Assembly: GCF_050942215.1 (NCBI RefSeq)
Contig: NZ_CP192056.1
Location: 682,001 to 746,000, forward strand
Origin: Sphaerimonospora sp050942215
GTDB taxonomy: Bacteria; Actinomycetota; Actinomycetes; Streptosporangiales; Streptosporangiaceae
Direction: 5' to 3'
Length of the DNA stretch: 64,000 bases
The notes beneath the pieces were generated by a model. It was not told the origin of the DNA, did no database searches, and saw nothing but the letters and a program-made list of their open reading frames with translations. Below are positions 24,054-32,734 of the stretch, in pieces. Both the position numbers and the translations under genes were made by a program. Numbering within the stretch: the stretch's first letter is position 1; each line of letters begins with the position of its first letter.

Positions 24054-25517
24054 ATGTTCGAGTACGCACCCGCACCGGAGTCGCGGGACATCGTCGACAT
24101 CAGGCCGTCGTACGGCCTGTTCATCAACGGCGAATGGGTCGAGTCGCAGGGGGATGAGCGCCACAAGACGATCAATCCGGCGACCGAGGAGGCCCTCGCG
24201 GAGATCAGCTGGGCGAACGAGGCCGACGTCGACCGGGCCGTCCGCGCCGCGCGTGAGGCGTTCACCACCTGGTCGGCGCTGCCGGGCGCCGAGCGGGCCA
24301 AGTACATCTTCCGGATCGCCAGAATCATCCAGGAACGGGCGCGGGAACTGGCCGTGCTGGAGTCGCTGGACAACGGCAAGCCGATCAGGGAGTCGCGTGA
24401 CGTGGACCTGCCGCTGGTCGCGGCTCACTTCTTCTACTACGCCGGATGGGCCGACAAGCTCGCGTACGCGGGGTTCGGCCGGAGGCCGACGCATGGGCAC
24501 GGTGGGGCGGACCCGAGGCCGCTCGGCGTGGCCGGACAGGTCATCCCGTGGAACTTCCCGCTGCTCATGCTGGCCTGGAAGATCGCACCCGCCCTGGCCT
24601 GCGGGAACACGGTGGTGCTCAAGCCCGCCGAGACCACCCCGCTGACCGCGCTCGCATTCGCCGAGATCTGCCGGCAGGCGGATCTGCCGCCCGGCGTGGT
24701 CAACATCGTGACCGGCGCCGGGGCCACGGGAGCCGCGCTGGTCGAACACCCCGGCGTCGACAAGGTGGCCTTCACCGGGTCGACCGAGGTCGGCCGGCGG
24801 ATCGCCAGGACCCTGGCCGGGACGCGCAAGAAGCTGACCCTGGAGCTGGGCGGCAAGGCCGCCAACATCGTTTTCGAGGACGCGGCGCTGGACCAGGCGG
24901 TCGAGGGCGTCGTCAACGGCATCTTCTTCAACCAGGGCCACGTCTGCTGCGCCGGGTCGCGGCTGCTCGTGCAGGAGTCGATCGCGGGCGAGCTGCTGGA
25001 CGCGCTGAAGCGGCGGCTGGCCACGCTCAGGCTCGGCGACCCGCTCGACAAGAACACGGACATCGGTGCGATCAACTCGGCTGCCCAGCTCGCCAAGATC
25101 CGGGAGCTTTCCGCGGCCGGGGAGTCCGAGGGCGCCGAGCGGTGGTCGCCGCCGTGCCCGCTCCCGGACCGTGGGTTCTGGTTCCCGCCGACCGTCTTCA
25201 CCGGCGTGGCCCAGTCGCACCGCATCGCCAGGGAGGAGATCTTCGGCCCGGTGCTGTCGGTGCTGACGTTCCGTACCCCGGCAGAGGCCGTCGAGAAGGC
25301 CAACAACACGCCGTACGGACTGTCCGCCGGCGTCTGGACGGAGAAGGGGTCGCTCATGCTGTGGACGGCGTCCCGGCTCCGGGCCGGTGTCGTGTGGTCC
25401 AACACGTTCAACCGATTCGACCCCGCCTCGCCGTTCGGCGGTTACAAGGAGTCCGGTTACGGCCGCGAGGGAGGCCGTCACGGGCTGGCGGCCTATCTGG
25501 ATTGGGAGCTGGCATGA
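24054..25517 (+). CDS. Aldehyde dehydrogenase family protein
   Basis: The 487-aa NAD(P)-dependent ALDH has PWNFPLLMLAWKIAPALA, the catalytic Glu264 in LELGGKAANIV, and the catalytic Cys298 in FFNQGHVCCAGSR. It directly follows deoC (11 bases), so a role in oxidising the acetaldehyde released by DeoC is likely, though the substrate is not proven by sequence. It overlaps the next gene by 4 bases. ATG 24054 was taken as start; GTG 24051 is also possible. Confidence 0.93.
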   Translation: MFEYAPAPESRDIVDIRPSYGLFINGEWVESQGDERHKTINPATEEALAEISWANEADVDRAVRAAREAFTTWSALPGAERAKYIFRIARIIQERARELAVLESLDNGKPIRESRDVDLPLVAAHFFYYAGWADKLAYAGFGRRPTHGHGGADPRPLGVAGQVIPWNFPLLMLAWKIAPALACGNTVVLKPAETTPLTALAFAEICRQADLPPGVVNIVTGAGATGAALVEHPGVDKVAFTGSTEVGRRIARTLAGTRKKLTLELGGKAANIVFEDAALDQAVEGVVNGIFFNQGHVCCAGSRLLVQESIAGELLDALKRRLATLRLGDPLDKNTDIGAINSAAQLAKIRELSAAGESEGAERWSPPCPLPDRGFWFPPTVFTGVAQSHRIAREEIFGPVLSVLTFRTPAEAVEKANNTPYGLSAGVWTEKGSLMLWTASRLRAGVVWSNTFNRFDPASPFGGYKESGYGREGGRHGLAAYLDWELA

Positions 25518-26380
25518 GTGAGCGGCTGGCCGTGCGTAAGACGTACAAGCTGTTCGTCGGCGGCGCGTTCCCGCGTTCTGAGAGCGGAAGGTCGTATGTC
25601 GTGACCTCGGCCAAGGGCGACTTCCTGGCGAACGCGGCCCGCGCCTCGCGCAAGGACGCCAGGGACGCGGTGGCCGCGGCGCGCAGGGCGTTCCCCGGAT
25701 GGTCGGGCGCCACCGCCTACAACCGGGGGCAGATCCTCTACCGCGTCGCCGAGATGCTGGAGGGGCGCCGCGCCCAGTTCGCCGCCGAGGTGGTGCGTGC
25801 GGACGGGGTCGCGGTCAAGAAGGCCGGCGAGCTGGTGGACGCCGCTGTCGACCGGCTGGTGTGGTACGCGGGCTGGTCCGACAAGATCGGTGCGGTCCTC
25901 GGCTCGGCCAACCCGGTCGCCGGGCCGTACTTCAACCTGTCGAGCCCGGAGCCGACCGGGGTGGTCGCGATCCTGGCGCCGCCGGCGGCACCCCTGCTCG
26001 GTCTGGTGAGCGTGATCGCTCCGGTGATCGTTACGGGCAACACGTGCGTGGTGGTCGCCTCCGAGCGTGCCCCGCTGCCCGCGATCACGCTGGCCGAGGT
26101 GCTGGCCACCTCCGACCTGCCGGGCGGCGTGGTCAACGTGCTGACCGGGTTCCAGGCGGAGATCGCCCCGTGGCTGGCAGGTCACATGGACGTGAACGCG
26201 ATCGATCTCACCGGCGCGGCCCCGGATCTCGCGGTGACCTGCGAGGAGCTGGCGGCCGAGAACCTCAAGCGGGTGCTGCGTCCGCCGGTCGGCCCGATCG
26301 ACTGGACGGCGGAGCAGGGCATCGATCGGATGGCCGCCTTCCTGGAGACCAAGACCGTCTGGCATCCGATCGGCACCTGA
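25514..26380 (+). CDS. Half-length aldehyde dehydrogenase paralogue (lacks catalytic domain)
   Basis: The 288-aa product matches only the N-terminal, NAD-binding-type half of ALDH: KTYKLFVGGAFPRSESGR, LYRVAEMLEGRRAQFAAEV, and GLVSVIAPVIVTGNTCVVVA. The LELGGK glutamate and catalytic Cys regions are missing, and the protein ends in a different tail (DRMAAFLETKTVWHPIGT). It overlaps the complete ALDH by ATGA and keeps a clean reading frame and host GC3, so it looks functional. It may be a non-catalytic subunit of a heteromeric enzyme. Confidence 0.85.
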   Translation: MSERLAVRKTYKLFVGGAFPRSESGRSYVVTSAKGDFLANAARASRKDARDAVAAARRAFPGWSGATAYNRGQILYRVAEMLEGRRAQFAAEVVRADGVAVKKAGELVDAAVDRLVWYAGWSDKIGAVLGSANPVAGPYFNLSSPEPTGVVAILAPPAAPLLGLVSVIAPVIVTGNTCVVVASERAPLPAITLAEVLATSDLPGGVVNVLTGFQAEIAPWLAGHMDVNAIDLTGAAPDLAVTCEELAAENLKRVLRPPVGPIDWTAEQGIDRMAAFLETKTVWHPIGT

Positions 26381-26389
26381 CGGCTCCCG

Positions 26390-26980
26390 TCAGCGGGCCT
26401 GCAGCGCGTCCAGGGCCACGGCCATGGCGATGACCAGCCGGCGGTCGAGCCGGGGATCGTGGATCTCGATCATGTAGCGGTCGCGCAGGCCCCACCGGCG
26501 GTCGACGGAGAACGCGATCGAGGCTCCGACGCTGAAGTCGAAGTGGTACGGCAGCCACGACAGCGAGTCGGTGAACCGGCGCAGCAGCGCGACCGGCAGA
26601 TTGCGCTCGTGCCCCAGGTAGGTGGGCAGGCCGGGCTGCTGGAGATGCCAGGTGGAGCGCAGCAGAGACCGGCCGAAATCCTTGCGGAACATGCCGATGG
26701 GCGCGCCGGTCTCGTCGACCACGTCGTACCCGCTGGCCAGATCGATCACCTTGCGTGCCTTGAAGCCGGCGAGAACCCGTTCGCGGGACTCGTCGGTGTA
26801 GAGCGTCACCTGCTCTTTGAGCGCGATCCGTTTCTGTTCAGCGAAGGCCACGACCGGCCCTTCCGAGCCGCCCGGCCCGGCCACATGGACGACGTACCGG
26901 TTCACCATCATGGTGATCTTCTGTCGGAGCAGCAGCCTGGTCTGCCCCTGCAGTGCCGAGATATCCACGTGAATCTCCAT
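26390..26980 (-). CDS. LURP-one-related / scramblase-fold family protein
   Basis: The 196-aa protein has a 12-stranded tubby-like pattern seen in LURP-one-related proteins: LLLRQKITMMVNRYVVHVAG at the start, SGYDVVDETGAPIGMFRKDF in the middle, and RWGLRDRYMIEIHDPRLDRR near the end. Function in bacteria is unknown; membrane association is suspected. It is convergent with the half-ALDH (9 bases apart). Confidence 0.75.
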   Translation of the reverse strand: MEIHVDISALQGQTRLLLRQKITMMVNRYVVHVAGPGGSEGPVVAFAEQKRIALKEQVTLYTDESRERVLAGFKARKVIDLASGYDVVDETGAPIGMFRKDFGRSLLRSTWHLQQPGLPTYLGHERNLPVALLRRFTDSLSWLPYHFDFSVGASIAFSVDRRWGLRDRYMIEIHDPRLDRRLVIAMAVALDALQAR

Positions 26981-27149
26981 CGACGGATCGGTCTCCCCCT
27001 ATATGCCCTAATCGACTGGGAGATCACCGGTGGATTTCGCCGCGCGGACTCAGGGTTTTCTCGGGGTTTCCTCAGGGTCGCCGGTGGAACCGGGTAGTCA
27101 TGACGGTTCGTTGACCGGGTGACGGTGGGCGGGTGACGAAGGGAGTTCG

Positions 27150-27344
27150 GTGATGTACCGATCGAGACGGTACAAGATGATCGCCGGTGTGTGCGGCGGC
27201 ATCGCGGAGCGGTTCGGCATGCGGCCGACGACGGTTCGGCTGCTCTTCCTGCTCTCGTGCATCCTGCCGGGACCACAGTTCGTGATCTACCTCATCATGT
27301 GGGTCCTGGTGCCGAAGGAGCCGGCGCGGCCGGGCTACTACTGA
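27150..27344 (+). CDS. PspC-domain small membrane protein
   Basis: The 64-aa product is almost entirely a PspC domain: KMIAGVCGGIAERFGMRPTT then VRLLFLLSCILPGPQFVIYL. One helix spans the membrane. PspC proteins act in envelope stress or in signalling. The start is GTG 27150 or ATG 27153, with GGGAG upstream. It precedes lipB by about 60 bases. Confidence 0.85.
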   Translation: MMYRSRRYKMIAGVCGGIAERFGMRPTTVRLLFLLSCILPGPQFVIYLIMWVLVPKEPARPGYY

Positions 27345-27406
27345 CGACCACCGGCGAACGCCTCCCGGCGGGCGGCATATGCTCGCATCGGAGAGGTGAC
27401 GTGATT

Positions 27407-28042
27407 ATGCGGGAACGGCCCCTGGCGCTGATCCAGGACGACCTGGTCGACTACGAGAAGGCCATGGAACGCATGGCCGCGCTGGTCCGGGAACGACAGG
27501 ATGACGAGCGGCCCGACACGCTGTGGCTGCTCAGCCATCCGGCGGTCTTCACGATCGGCAAGCGCACGCCTGCGGAGCATCTGCCCGACCCGACGCACGG
27601 CATCCCCGTCGTGTCCACGGGCAGGGGCGGGCAGCTCACCTATCACGGTCCCGGTCAGCTGGTCGGCTACCTGATCGTGAAGCTGCGGGCCGACGAGGGC
27701 GTCGTGGACTACATCCGCGAGGTGGAGACGCGCCTGGTCGAGGCGCTGGGCAAGCTCGGCGTGCCGGCCGAGCGCCGCGACACGCCGCCCGGATCGGAGC
27801 TGCTCACCGGGGTCTGGACCCAGGGCACCGGACGGAAGATCGTCTCCATCGGCATGCGCTCCAGCCGATCGGTCACCAGCCACGGTTTCGCCCTCAACGT
27901 CGACGGCGACCTGACCCCGTGGGACCTCGCGATCCCGTGCGGAATGCCGGATGTCGAGATGACCTCGATCGCCCGGGAGGCCGGCCGGACGTCGATGGAC
28001 GAGACCAGGACCGCGGTCGCCGAAGCGTTCGAGGCCTCCTGA
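27407..28042 (+). CDS. lipB: Octanoyl-[ACP]:protein octanoyltransferase
   Basis: The 211-aa enzyme transfers octanoyl from ACP to lipoyl domains in lipoate synthesis. The catalytic Cys178 is in AIPCGMPDVEMTS and Lys144 in GRKIVSIG; RGGQLTYHGPGQLVGYLI is the family signature. ATG 27407 was taken as the start; the GTG at 27401 is in frame, with GAGAGG just 4 bases upstream, so both are possible. Its usual partner lipA is not present here. Confidence 0.92.
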   Translation: MRERPLALIQDDLVDYEKAMERMAALVRERQDDERPDTLWLLSHPAVFTIGKRTPAEHLPDPTHGIPVVSTGRGGQLTYHGPGQLVGYLIVKLRADEGVVDYIREVETRLVEALGKLGVPAERRDTPPGSELLTGVWTQGTGRKIVSIGMRSSRSVTSHGFALNVDGDLTPWDLAIPCGMPDVEMTSIAREAGRTSMDETRTAVAEAFEAS

Positions 28043-28112
28043 CCCCGCGATCGACCTGACCCGCGGCCGGCGAGGCGACTTTCCGCGGCTGCGCGCCGGG
28101 TAGGGAACCGGT

Positions 28113-28859
28113 ATGCCGCTGTTCGTCGGGACCTCCGGATGGCAGTACGCCGACTGGCGTGACGTGCTCTATCCCGGGGTGCCGCAGCGGCTCTGGCTGG
28201 AGCGGTACGGCGAGGTGTTCGCGACCGTCGAGAACAACAACGCGTTCTACCGGTTGCCGAAGCCGGAGACGTTCGAGGCCTGGCGCGATCGCACCCCCGA
28301 CGACTTCGTGATGGCGGTCAAGGCCAGCCGGTTCCTCACCCACATCAAGCGGCTGAAGGACCCGGAGGAGCCGGTCGAACGCCTGATGGGGGTCGCCTCC
28401 GGGCTCGGCGGCAAGCTCGGCCCGATCCTGCTGCAGTTGCCGCCGACGATGCACGCCGACGCGGAACGCCTCGGGCGCTGCCTGGGCCGCTTTCCCGCCG
28501 GGGTGCGGATCGCGGTGGAGCCGCGGCACGACTCGTGGTGGACCGAGGAGGTACGCGGTGTGCTCGCCGCGTCCGGAGCCGCGCTGTGCTGGGCCGATCA
28601 CCTCGGGCGGCCGGACGGCCCCCTGTGGCGCACCGCCGACTGGGCGTACCTGCGGTTCCACGAGGGGGGCGCCCGGCCGTGGCCGAGCTACGGGGCACGC
28701 GCGCTGCGGAGCTGGCTCGACCGGCTGGGCGATGTCCCGGACGCCTACGTGTACTTCAACAACGATCCCGGCGGCGCGGCCGTACGGAACGCGGTCGCGT
28801 TCGCCGGCCTGGCCCGCGCCGCCGGACGGCCGGTGGCCCGGGCGGGCCCGCTGCCGTGA
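28113..28859 (+). CDS. DUF72-family protein
   Basis: The 248-aa TIM-barrel-like protein has the DUF72 pattern: VGTSGWQYADWRDVLYPG, the N-N-A/T-F-Y segment VENNNAFYRLPKPETF, and LRFHEGGARPW and VYFNNDPGGAAVRNA near the end. Function is unknown. It is likely monocistronic. The ATG at 28113 fits. Confidence 0.88.
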   Translation: MPLFVGTSGWQYADWRDVLYPGVPQRLWLERYGEVFATVENNNAFYRLPKPETFEAWRDRTPDDFVMAVKASRFLTHIKRLKDPEEPVERLMGVASGLGGKLGPILLQLPPTMHADAERLGRCLGRFPAGVRIAVEPRHDSWWTEEVRGVLAASGAALCWADHLGRPDGPLWRTADWAYLRFHEGGARPWPSYGARALRSWLDRLGDVPDAYVYFNNDPGGAAVRNAVAFAGLARAAGRPVARAGPLP

Positions 28860-28870
28860 CGCCGCTGTGA

Positions 28871-29752
28871 TCAGGGAGTTGTCGCTTCGTCGACGGCTTC
28901 GAGGGGCATGGGGCGGTGGGCCCCGGCCGGGGACTTCAGCCGGCCGCGTACGGCAGAGCCGAGGAAGGCCAGCCCGAACACGACGCCGACGAACAGGGCG
29001 ATCGAGGCCCCGGCCGCGACGTCCCACCGGGTGGAGAGCCAGACCCCGGCCAGTCCGCAGCCGACGCCGATCACGGCCGAGATCGGGAAGAGCAGCGCCA
29101 GCCGGTCGGTGAGCAGCCGCGCTGTGGCGGCCGGCCCGACGAGCAGGGCCACGGCCAGGATCGCGCCGAGAGCCGGCACGGTCACCACGACCGTCACCTC
29201 GATGACGGCCAGCAGGACGAAGTCGAGCGCCAGCGTGGGCAGCCCGACGGCCGATGCCCCGACGGGGTCGAACGCGGAGAACAGCAGCTCCTTCCCGAGC
29301 GCGGCCAGCACGAGCACGACCGCCACGGCGACGATCAGCGTCGAGGTGAGGTCGGCCGTGCTCACCGCCAGGATGTCGCCGACCGTGTAGTGCGTCAGGT
29401 TCTTGGAGAACCCGTCCTGGGCGGACACGAGCACGACGCCGAGGGCGAATCCGCCGGACAGCGCGATGCCGGTCGCCGCGGTCAGGTCCTGCCCGCGTGC
29501 CCGGGAGAACGCGAGGATCGCGAGGACGATCAGCAGGCCGAACAGGCCGCCGCCGAGGTAGAGGTCGATTCCCAGCAGGGCGGCGACGACGATCCCGGGG
29601 AAGGTCGCGTGGGTCAGCGCCATGGTGAAGAACGGCAGCCGCCGTACGATCACGAGGACCCCGACCAGGCCGCCCAGCGCGCCGACCAGCGCCGCCTCGG
29701 CCAGGGCCCGGTGCACCGTCGAGTCGAACCAGCTCGCATCAGTCCAGATCAC
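28871..29752 (-). CDS. Zinc ABC transporter permease (second ZnuB-like)
   Basis: The 293-aa membrane permease belongs to the Zn/Mn (ABC-3) family; it has about eight helices and the loop typical of that family (TMALTHATFPGIVVAALLGI). The GTG start 29752 overlaps the stop of the previous permease (GTGA). Together the two permeases form a heteromeric channel, like the two-permease Tro/Mnt/Zn importers of other Gram-positives. The operon is read from 32377 down to here. Confidence 0.9.
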   Translation of the reverse strand: MIWTDASWFDSTVHRALAEAALVGALGGLVGVLVIVRRLPFFTMALTHATFPGIVVAALLGIDLYLGGGLFGLLIVLAILAFSRARGQDLTAATGIALSGGFALGVVLVSAQDGFSKNLTHYTVGDILAVSTADLTSTLIVAVAVVLVLAALGKELLFSAFDPVGASAVGLPTLALDFVLLAVIEVTVVVTVPALGAILAVALLVGPAATARLLTDRLALLFPISAVIGVGCGLAGVWLSTRWDVAAGASIALFVGVVFGLAFLGSAVRGRLKSPAGAHRPMPLEAVDEATTP

Positions 29753-30633
29753 GCGGGCTCGACCTCCCCGGAGACGGCTTTCGACACCCGCGCCCGGGTC
29801 CTCTTGCGCCGCAGGATCCCGGCGGCGAACGCCAGGCCGTACATCGCGACGAGGACCAGCACGACCGTGCCGCCGGAGGCGAGCCGCAGTCCGTGGCCGA
29901 CGGCGGCCTCGTAGCTCACGGCGAGCCCGAACCAGCCGCCCGCGGCGCCGATGAGACAGGCGAGCGGCACGATGACCACCAGCCGGTCGGACAGGGCGCG
30001 GGCGGCGGCGGCCGGCACGATCAGCAGTGCGATCACCAGGACAGTGCCGACCGCGCGTACGGCGGCCACGACCACGAGCGCGATGGCGGCGTTCAGGACC
30101 AGGTCGAGCAGGCCGACGCGGACGCCCGCCGCCCGGGCGCCCTCGGGGTCGAACGCGCGCAGCATCAGCGGCCGGCGCAGTACGGCCAGCAGGGCCACGA
30201 CGAGCACGGTCACCACGCCGGTCTGCACGAGCTGCTCCTCGGTGACGGTGAGCACCCGGCCGAACAGGAACGCGGTGAGATCGGAGGTGTAGCCGCTGCG
30301 CCGCGAGACCAGCACCACACCGACCGCGAACAGCGTGGTGAGCAGCATGGCGAGCGCGGCGTCCTCGCTCACCCGGCGGGCGAACAACGTGAGCAGGGCG
30401 GCTGTGGCGATCCCCGCGACCAGCGCGCCCCAGAAGACGCCGCCGTCCCCGGCCAGGATGTAGCCGATCACCACGCCGGGGAACACGGTGTGGGTGAGTG
30501 TGTCGGTGACGAACGCGAGGCGGCGGAGCAGGACCAGCACCCCGACCGTTCCGGCGAGCGCGCCGAGAATGACCAGCTGGGCCAGCGCCCGGGCCATGAA
30601 CGGCAGCTGGAACGGCTCGAACAGGAGGTTCAT
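29749..30633 (-). CDS. Zinc ABC transporter permease (first ZnuB-like)
   Basis: The 294-aa paralogue has TDTLTHTVFPGVVIGYILAG and ALLIVPAAAARALSDRL, the family's loop and coupling region. The ATG at 30633 overlaps the ATPase stop (ATGA). The frame is open upstream but those residues overlap the ATPase gene and lack family similarity. It is one of two channel subunits of the importer. Confidence 0.9.
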   Translation of the reverse strand: MNLLFEPFQLPFMARALAQLVILGALAGTVGVLVLLRRLAFVTDTLTHTVFPGVVIGYILAGDGGVFWGALVAGIATAALLTLFARRVSEDAALAMLLTTLFAVGVVLVSRRSGYTSDLTAFLFGRVLTVTEEQLVQTGVVTVLVVALLAVLRRPLMLRAFDPEGARAAGVRVGLLDLVLNAAIALVVVAAVRAVGTVLVIALLIVPAAAARALSDRLVVIVPLACLIGAAGGWFGLAVSYEAAVGHGLRLASGGTVVLVLVAMYGLAFAAGILRRKRTRARVSKAVSGEVEPA

Positions 30634-31430
30634 GTACGCGTCACGATCACTCGGTCGCCCCGCAGCTCCAGCGCCTGGCCGCCGTACGCCGCGCGCAGCC
30701 GTTCGGGGGTGAGCACGGACTCGGTCGGGCCGAAGCCGTACTGGTGCCGGTTGAGCAGGCACACCTCCTCGCAGGCGAGGTGCGCGATCGCCAGGTCGTG
30801 CGTGCTGACGACGATGGCGGTGCCCTGCTCTTTGAGCGCCGCCATCGCCTCCAGCAGGGCGTGCCGGCTGACCGCGTCGACGCCGTTGAACGGCTCGTCG
30901 AGCAGCAGCAGCCGGGAGCGGGCGGCGATCGCCCGGGCGAGCAGCACGCGCTGGCGCTGGCCGCCGGACAACGTGCCGAACCTGTCGCGGGCGCGGCCGG
31001 CCAGCCCGACCCGTTCCAGGGCGGCGGCGACCTCGTCCCGGTCACCGGCGGAGGGACGGCGCAGCCAGCCGATCTTCCGGTACCGGCCCATCATCACGAC
31101 CTGCTCGACCGACACCGGGAAGTCCGGGTCGAGCGTGTCCGCCTGCGGCACGTAGGCCACCTCGCGCCGCGCCCGCGCGGGGGTCGTGCCGAGCACCTCG
31201 ATCCTGCCGCGCACGACGGGCACCAGGCCCAGGATCGCCTTGATCAGTGTGGACTTGCCCGCGCCGTTCGGCCCGATCAGCGCGACCGCCTCGCCCGGGT
31301 GGACGACGCCGTCCAGCTCCTCCAGCGCCGGGACGTCCCCGTAGGCCACGCAGGCCCGGTCGAGCACGAGCGCCGCCGTACGGCCCGGCTGTTCTAACGT
31401 GACCTGCCCGGTAGTGGTCTCCTCGGTCAT
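30630..31430 (-). CDS. Zinc ABC transporter ATP-binding protein
   Basis: The 266-aa ATPase has Walker A GPNGAGKSTLIKAIL, the signature TLSGGQRQRVLLARAIA and Walker B LLLLDEPFNGVD. The subfamily sequence YVPQADTLDPDFPVSVEQVV is typical of metal (Zn/Mn) importers. It overlaps the binding-protein stop and the permease start by 4 bases each. Confidence 0.92.
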   Translation of the reverse strand: MTEETTTGQVTLEQPGRTAALVLDRACVAYGDVPALEELDGVVHPGEAVALIGPNGAGKSTLIKAILGLVPVVRGRIEVLGTTPARARREVAYVPQADTLDPDFPVSVEQVVMMGRYRKIGWLRRPSAGDRDEVAAALERVGLAGRARDRFGTLSGGQRQRVLLARAIAARSRLLLLDEPFNGVDAVSRHALLEAMAALKEQGTAIVVSTHDLAIAHLACEEVCLLNRHQYGFGPTESVLTPERLRAAYGGQALELRGDRVIVTRT

Positions 31431-32377
31431 TTCACCGGTTCCTTCAGGGCGTTGACGATGGTGTCGGTGTTGTGCTTCTCCATCTGCAGGTAGGTGGCCC
31501 CGGCGGATCCCTCGGGGCCGAGCGTGTCGACGTAGAGCGAGTCCTCCCCGGCCACGACCTTCACCCCGGTCTCCCGTCCGATGGCGTCGGCCGTCTTCGG
31601 CGGCAGCGACGCCTCGGAGAAGACGGCGGTCACGCCGGCGGCCTTGATCTTCGCCGACAGGTCGGCGATCTGTCTGGCGGACAGCTCGGCGGAGGTGTCG
31701 AAGCTGGGGATGATCGACCCGACGAAGGTCAGCTTGTACCTCTCGATGTAGTAGCCGAAGGCGTCGTGGTTGGTCACCAGTTTGCGTCGGTCGGCGGGGA
31801 TCGACTCGATCTTCTCGGCGATCTCCGCGTCCAGCTCTCTGAGCTCGGCCGCGTAGGCGGACAGATTGCTCTGATAGATCGGCCTGTCGGTGGGATCGGC
31901 CTCGGCGAAGCCCGTCATGATGTTGGTCGCCATGATCTCGGCGTTGCGCGGGTCGTGCCAGATGTGGGGGTCGCCGGCCGGGTCATCGGAGTCGGCTCCT
32001 GCGCGGATGCGTACGGATCGGCTGGCGTCCACCACGGTGCCCTCGAACCCCGCCGCTTGGATGACCGGGTCCAGCCACTTCTCCAGGCCCACGCCGTTCT
32101 TCACGATGACGTCGGCCTCGGCGATGGCCTGGATGTCCAGCGGGGACGGCTCGTAGTCGTGCGGGTCGACGTTCGGCTTGAGGATCTGGTGGAGCTCCAC
32201 GCTGTCACCGCCGACGTTGCGGGCGAAGTCGGCCACCTCGGTGGTCGTCGCCACGACCTTCAGTTTCCCCGTGGCGGCGGACCCCGGGGAGTGCCCGGCC
32301 CCGCCGCAGGCGGTTAAAAGGAGCATTGTGAGCATGGCGAGCACCGCGGGCGACGATCGGGACAGTAGCGATGGCAC
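31427..32377 (-). CDS. Zinc-binding lipoprotein (ZnuA/AztC-like)
   Basis: The 316-aa metal-binding lipoprotein has a signal peptide with lipobox LTAC (Cys 24). The expected metal ligands can be placed at His73 (VDPHDYEPS), His138 (GDPHIWHDP), His204 (VTNHDAFGYY) and Asp284 (SLYVDTLG). There is no His-rich loop of the ZnuA type. GTG 32377 has GAGGAG 6 bases upstream. It is the first gene of the operon. A Zur box about 60 bases upstream identifies zinc as the likely cargo. Confidence 0.92.
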   Translation of the reverse strand: MPSLLSRSSPAVLAMLTMLLLTACGGAGHSPGSAATGKLKVVATTTEVADFARNVGGDSVELHQILKPNVDPHDYEPSPLDIQAIAEADVIVKNGVGLEKWLDPVIQAAGFEGTVVDASRSVRIRAGADSDDPAGDPHIWHDPRNAEIMATNIMTGFAEADPTDRPIYQSNLSAYAAELRELDAEIAEKIESIPADRRKLVTNHDAFGYYIERYKLTFVGSIIPSFDTSAELSARQIADLSAKIKAAGVTAVFSEASLPPKTADAIGRETGVKVVAGEDSLYVDTLGPEGSAGATYLQMEKHNTDTIVNALKEPVK

Positions 32378-32436
32378 CTCGGGCTCCTCACGAAGTTTGT
32401 GTAGTTGAGGGAGCTACCGCCGAATCGTGACGCAAA

Positions 32437-32451
32437 TGAAAATGATTGTCA
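32437..32451. promoter_or_regulatory. Zur box
   Basis: TGAAAATGATTGTCA is a near-perfect 7-1-7 palindrome matching the actinobacterial Zur consensus. It lies 59 bases upstream of the zinc-binding protein start on the minus strand, fitting a promoter-overlapping repressor site. It predicts zinc-dependent repression of the four-gene importer. Confidence 0.85.
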
Positions 32452-32503
32452 AATGCACTCCGATGTCCCTGATCTTGTGGCGCGGCCGGCCGTACGGACC
32501 TTA

Positions 32504-32620
32504 TGCAAGATCACGAAAGGTGTTCTCGCAGGTCACGGGAGGACGTGCGAGAAAGTGCAAGATCACGGAGGGGTTCGCCCAGGTGGTGGGGTGGGAGTGC
32601 GAGAAAGTGCAAGATCACGG
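32504..32620 (+). repeat. Direct repeat with exact 52-bp period
   Basis: TGCAAGATCACG occurs at 32504, 32556 and 32608, exactly 52 bases apart. The last two copies extend to a perfect 24-bp match (32545-32568 and 32597-32620), which includes GTGCGAGAAAG before the core. The opposite-strand half (CTGATCTTG) appears just upstream at about 32469. It lies between the Zur-controlled promoter and the next gene. The function is unknown; tandem operator or mobile-repeat relic are possible. Confidence 0.9.
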
Positions 32621-32734
32621 GGGAGGGGGGTGGGTGGGGAGGTTAGGGTCTTCTTCCCCCGGACATGATCGGCACTGTCGTGGGCAGGTGGACCGGGTCA
32701 AAGAACCGCAATCACAGCGTGGAGGAGGGGTGAA

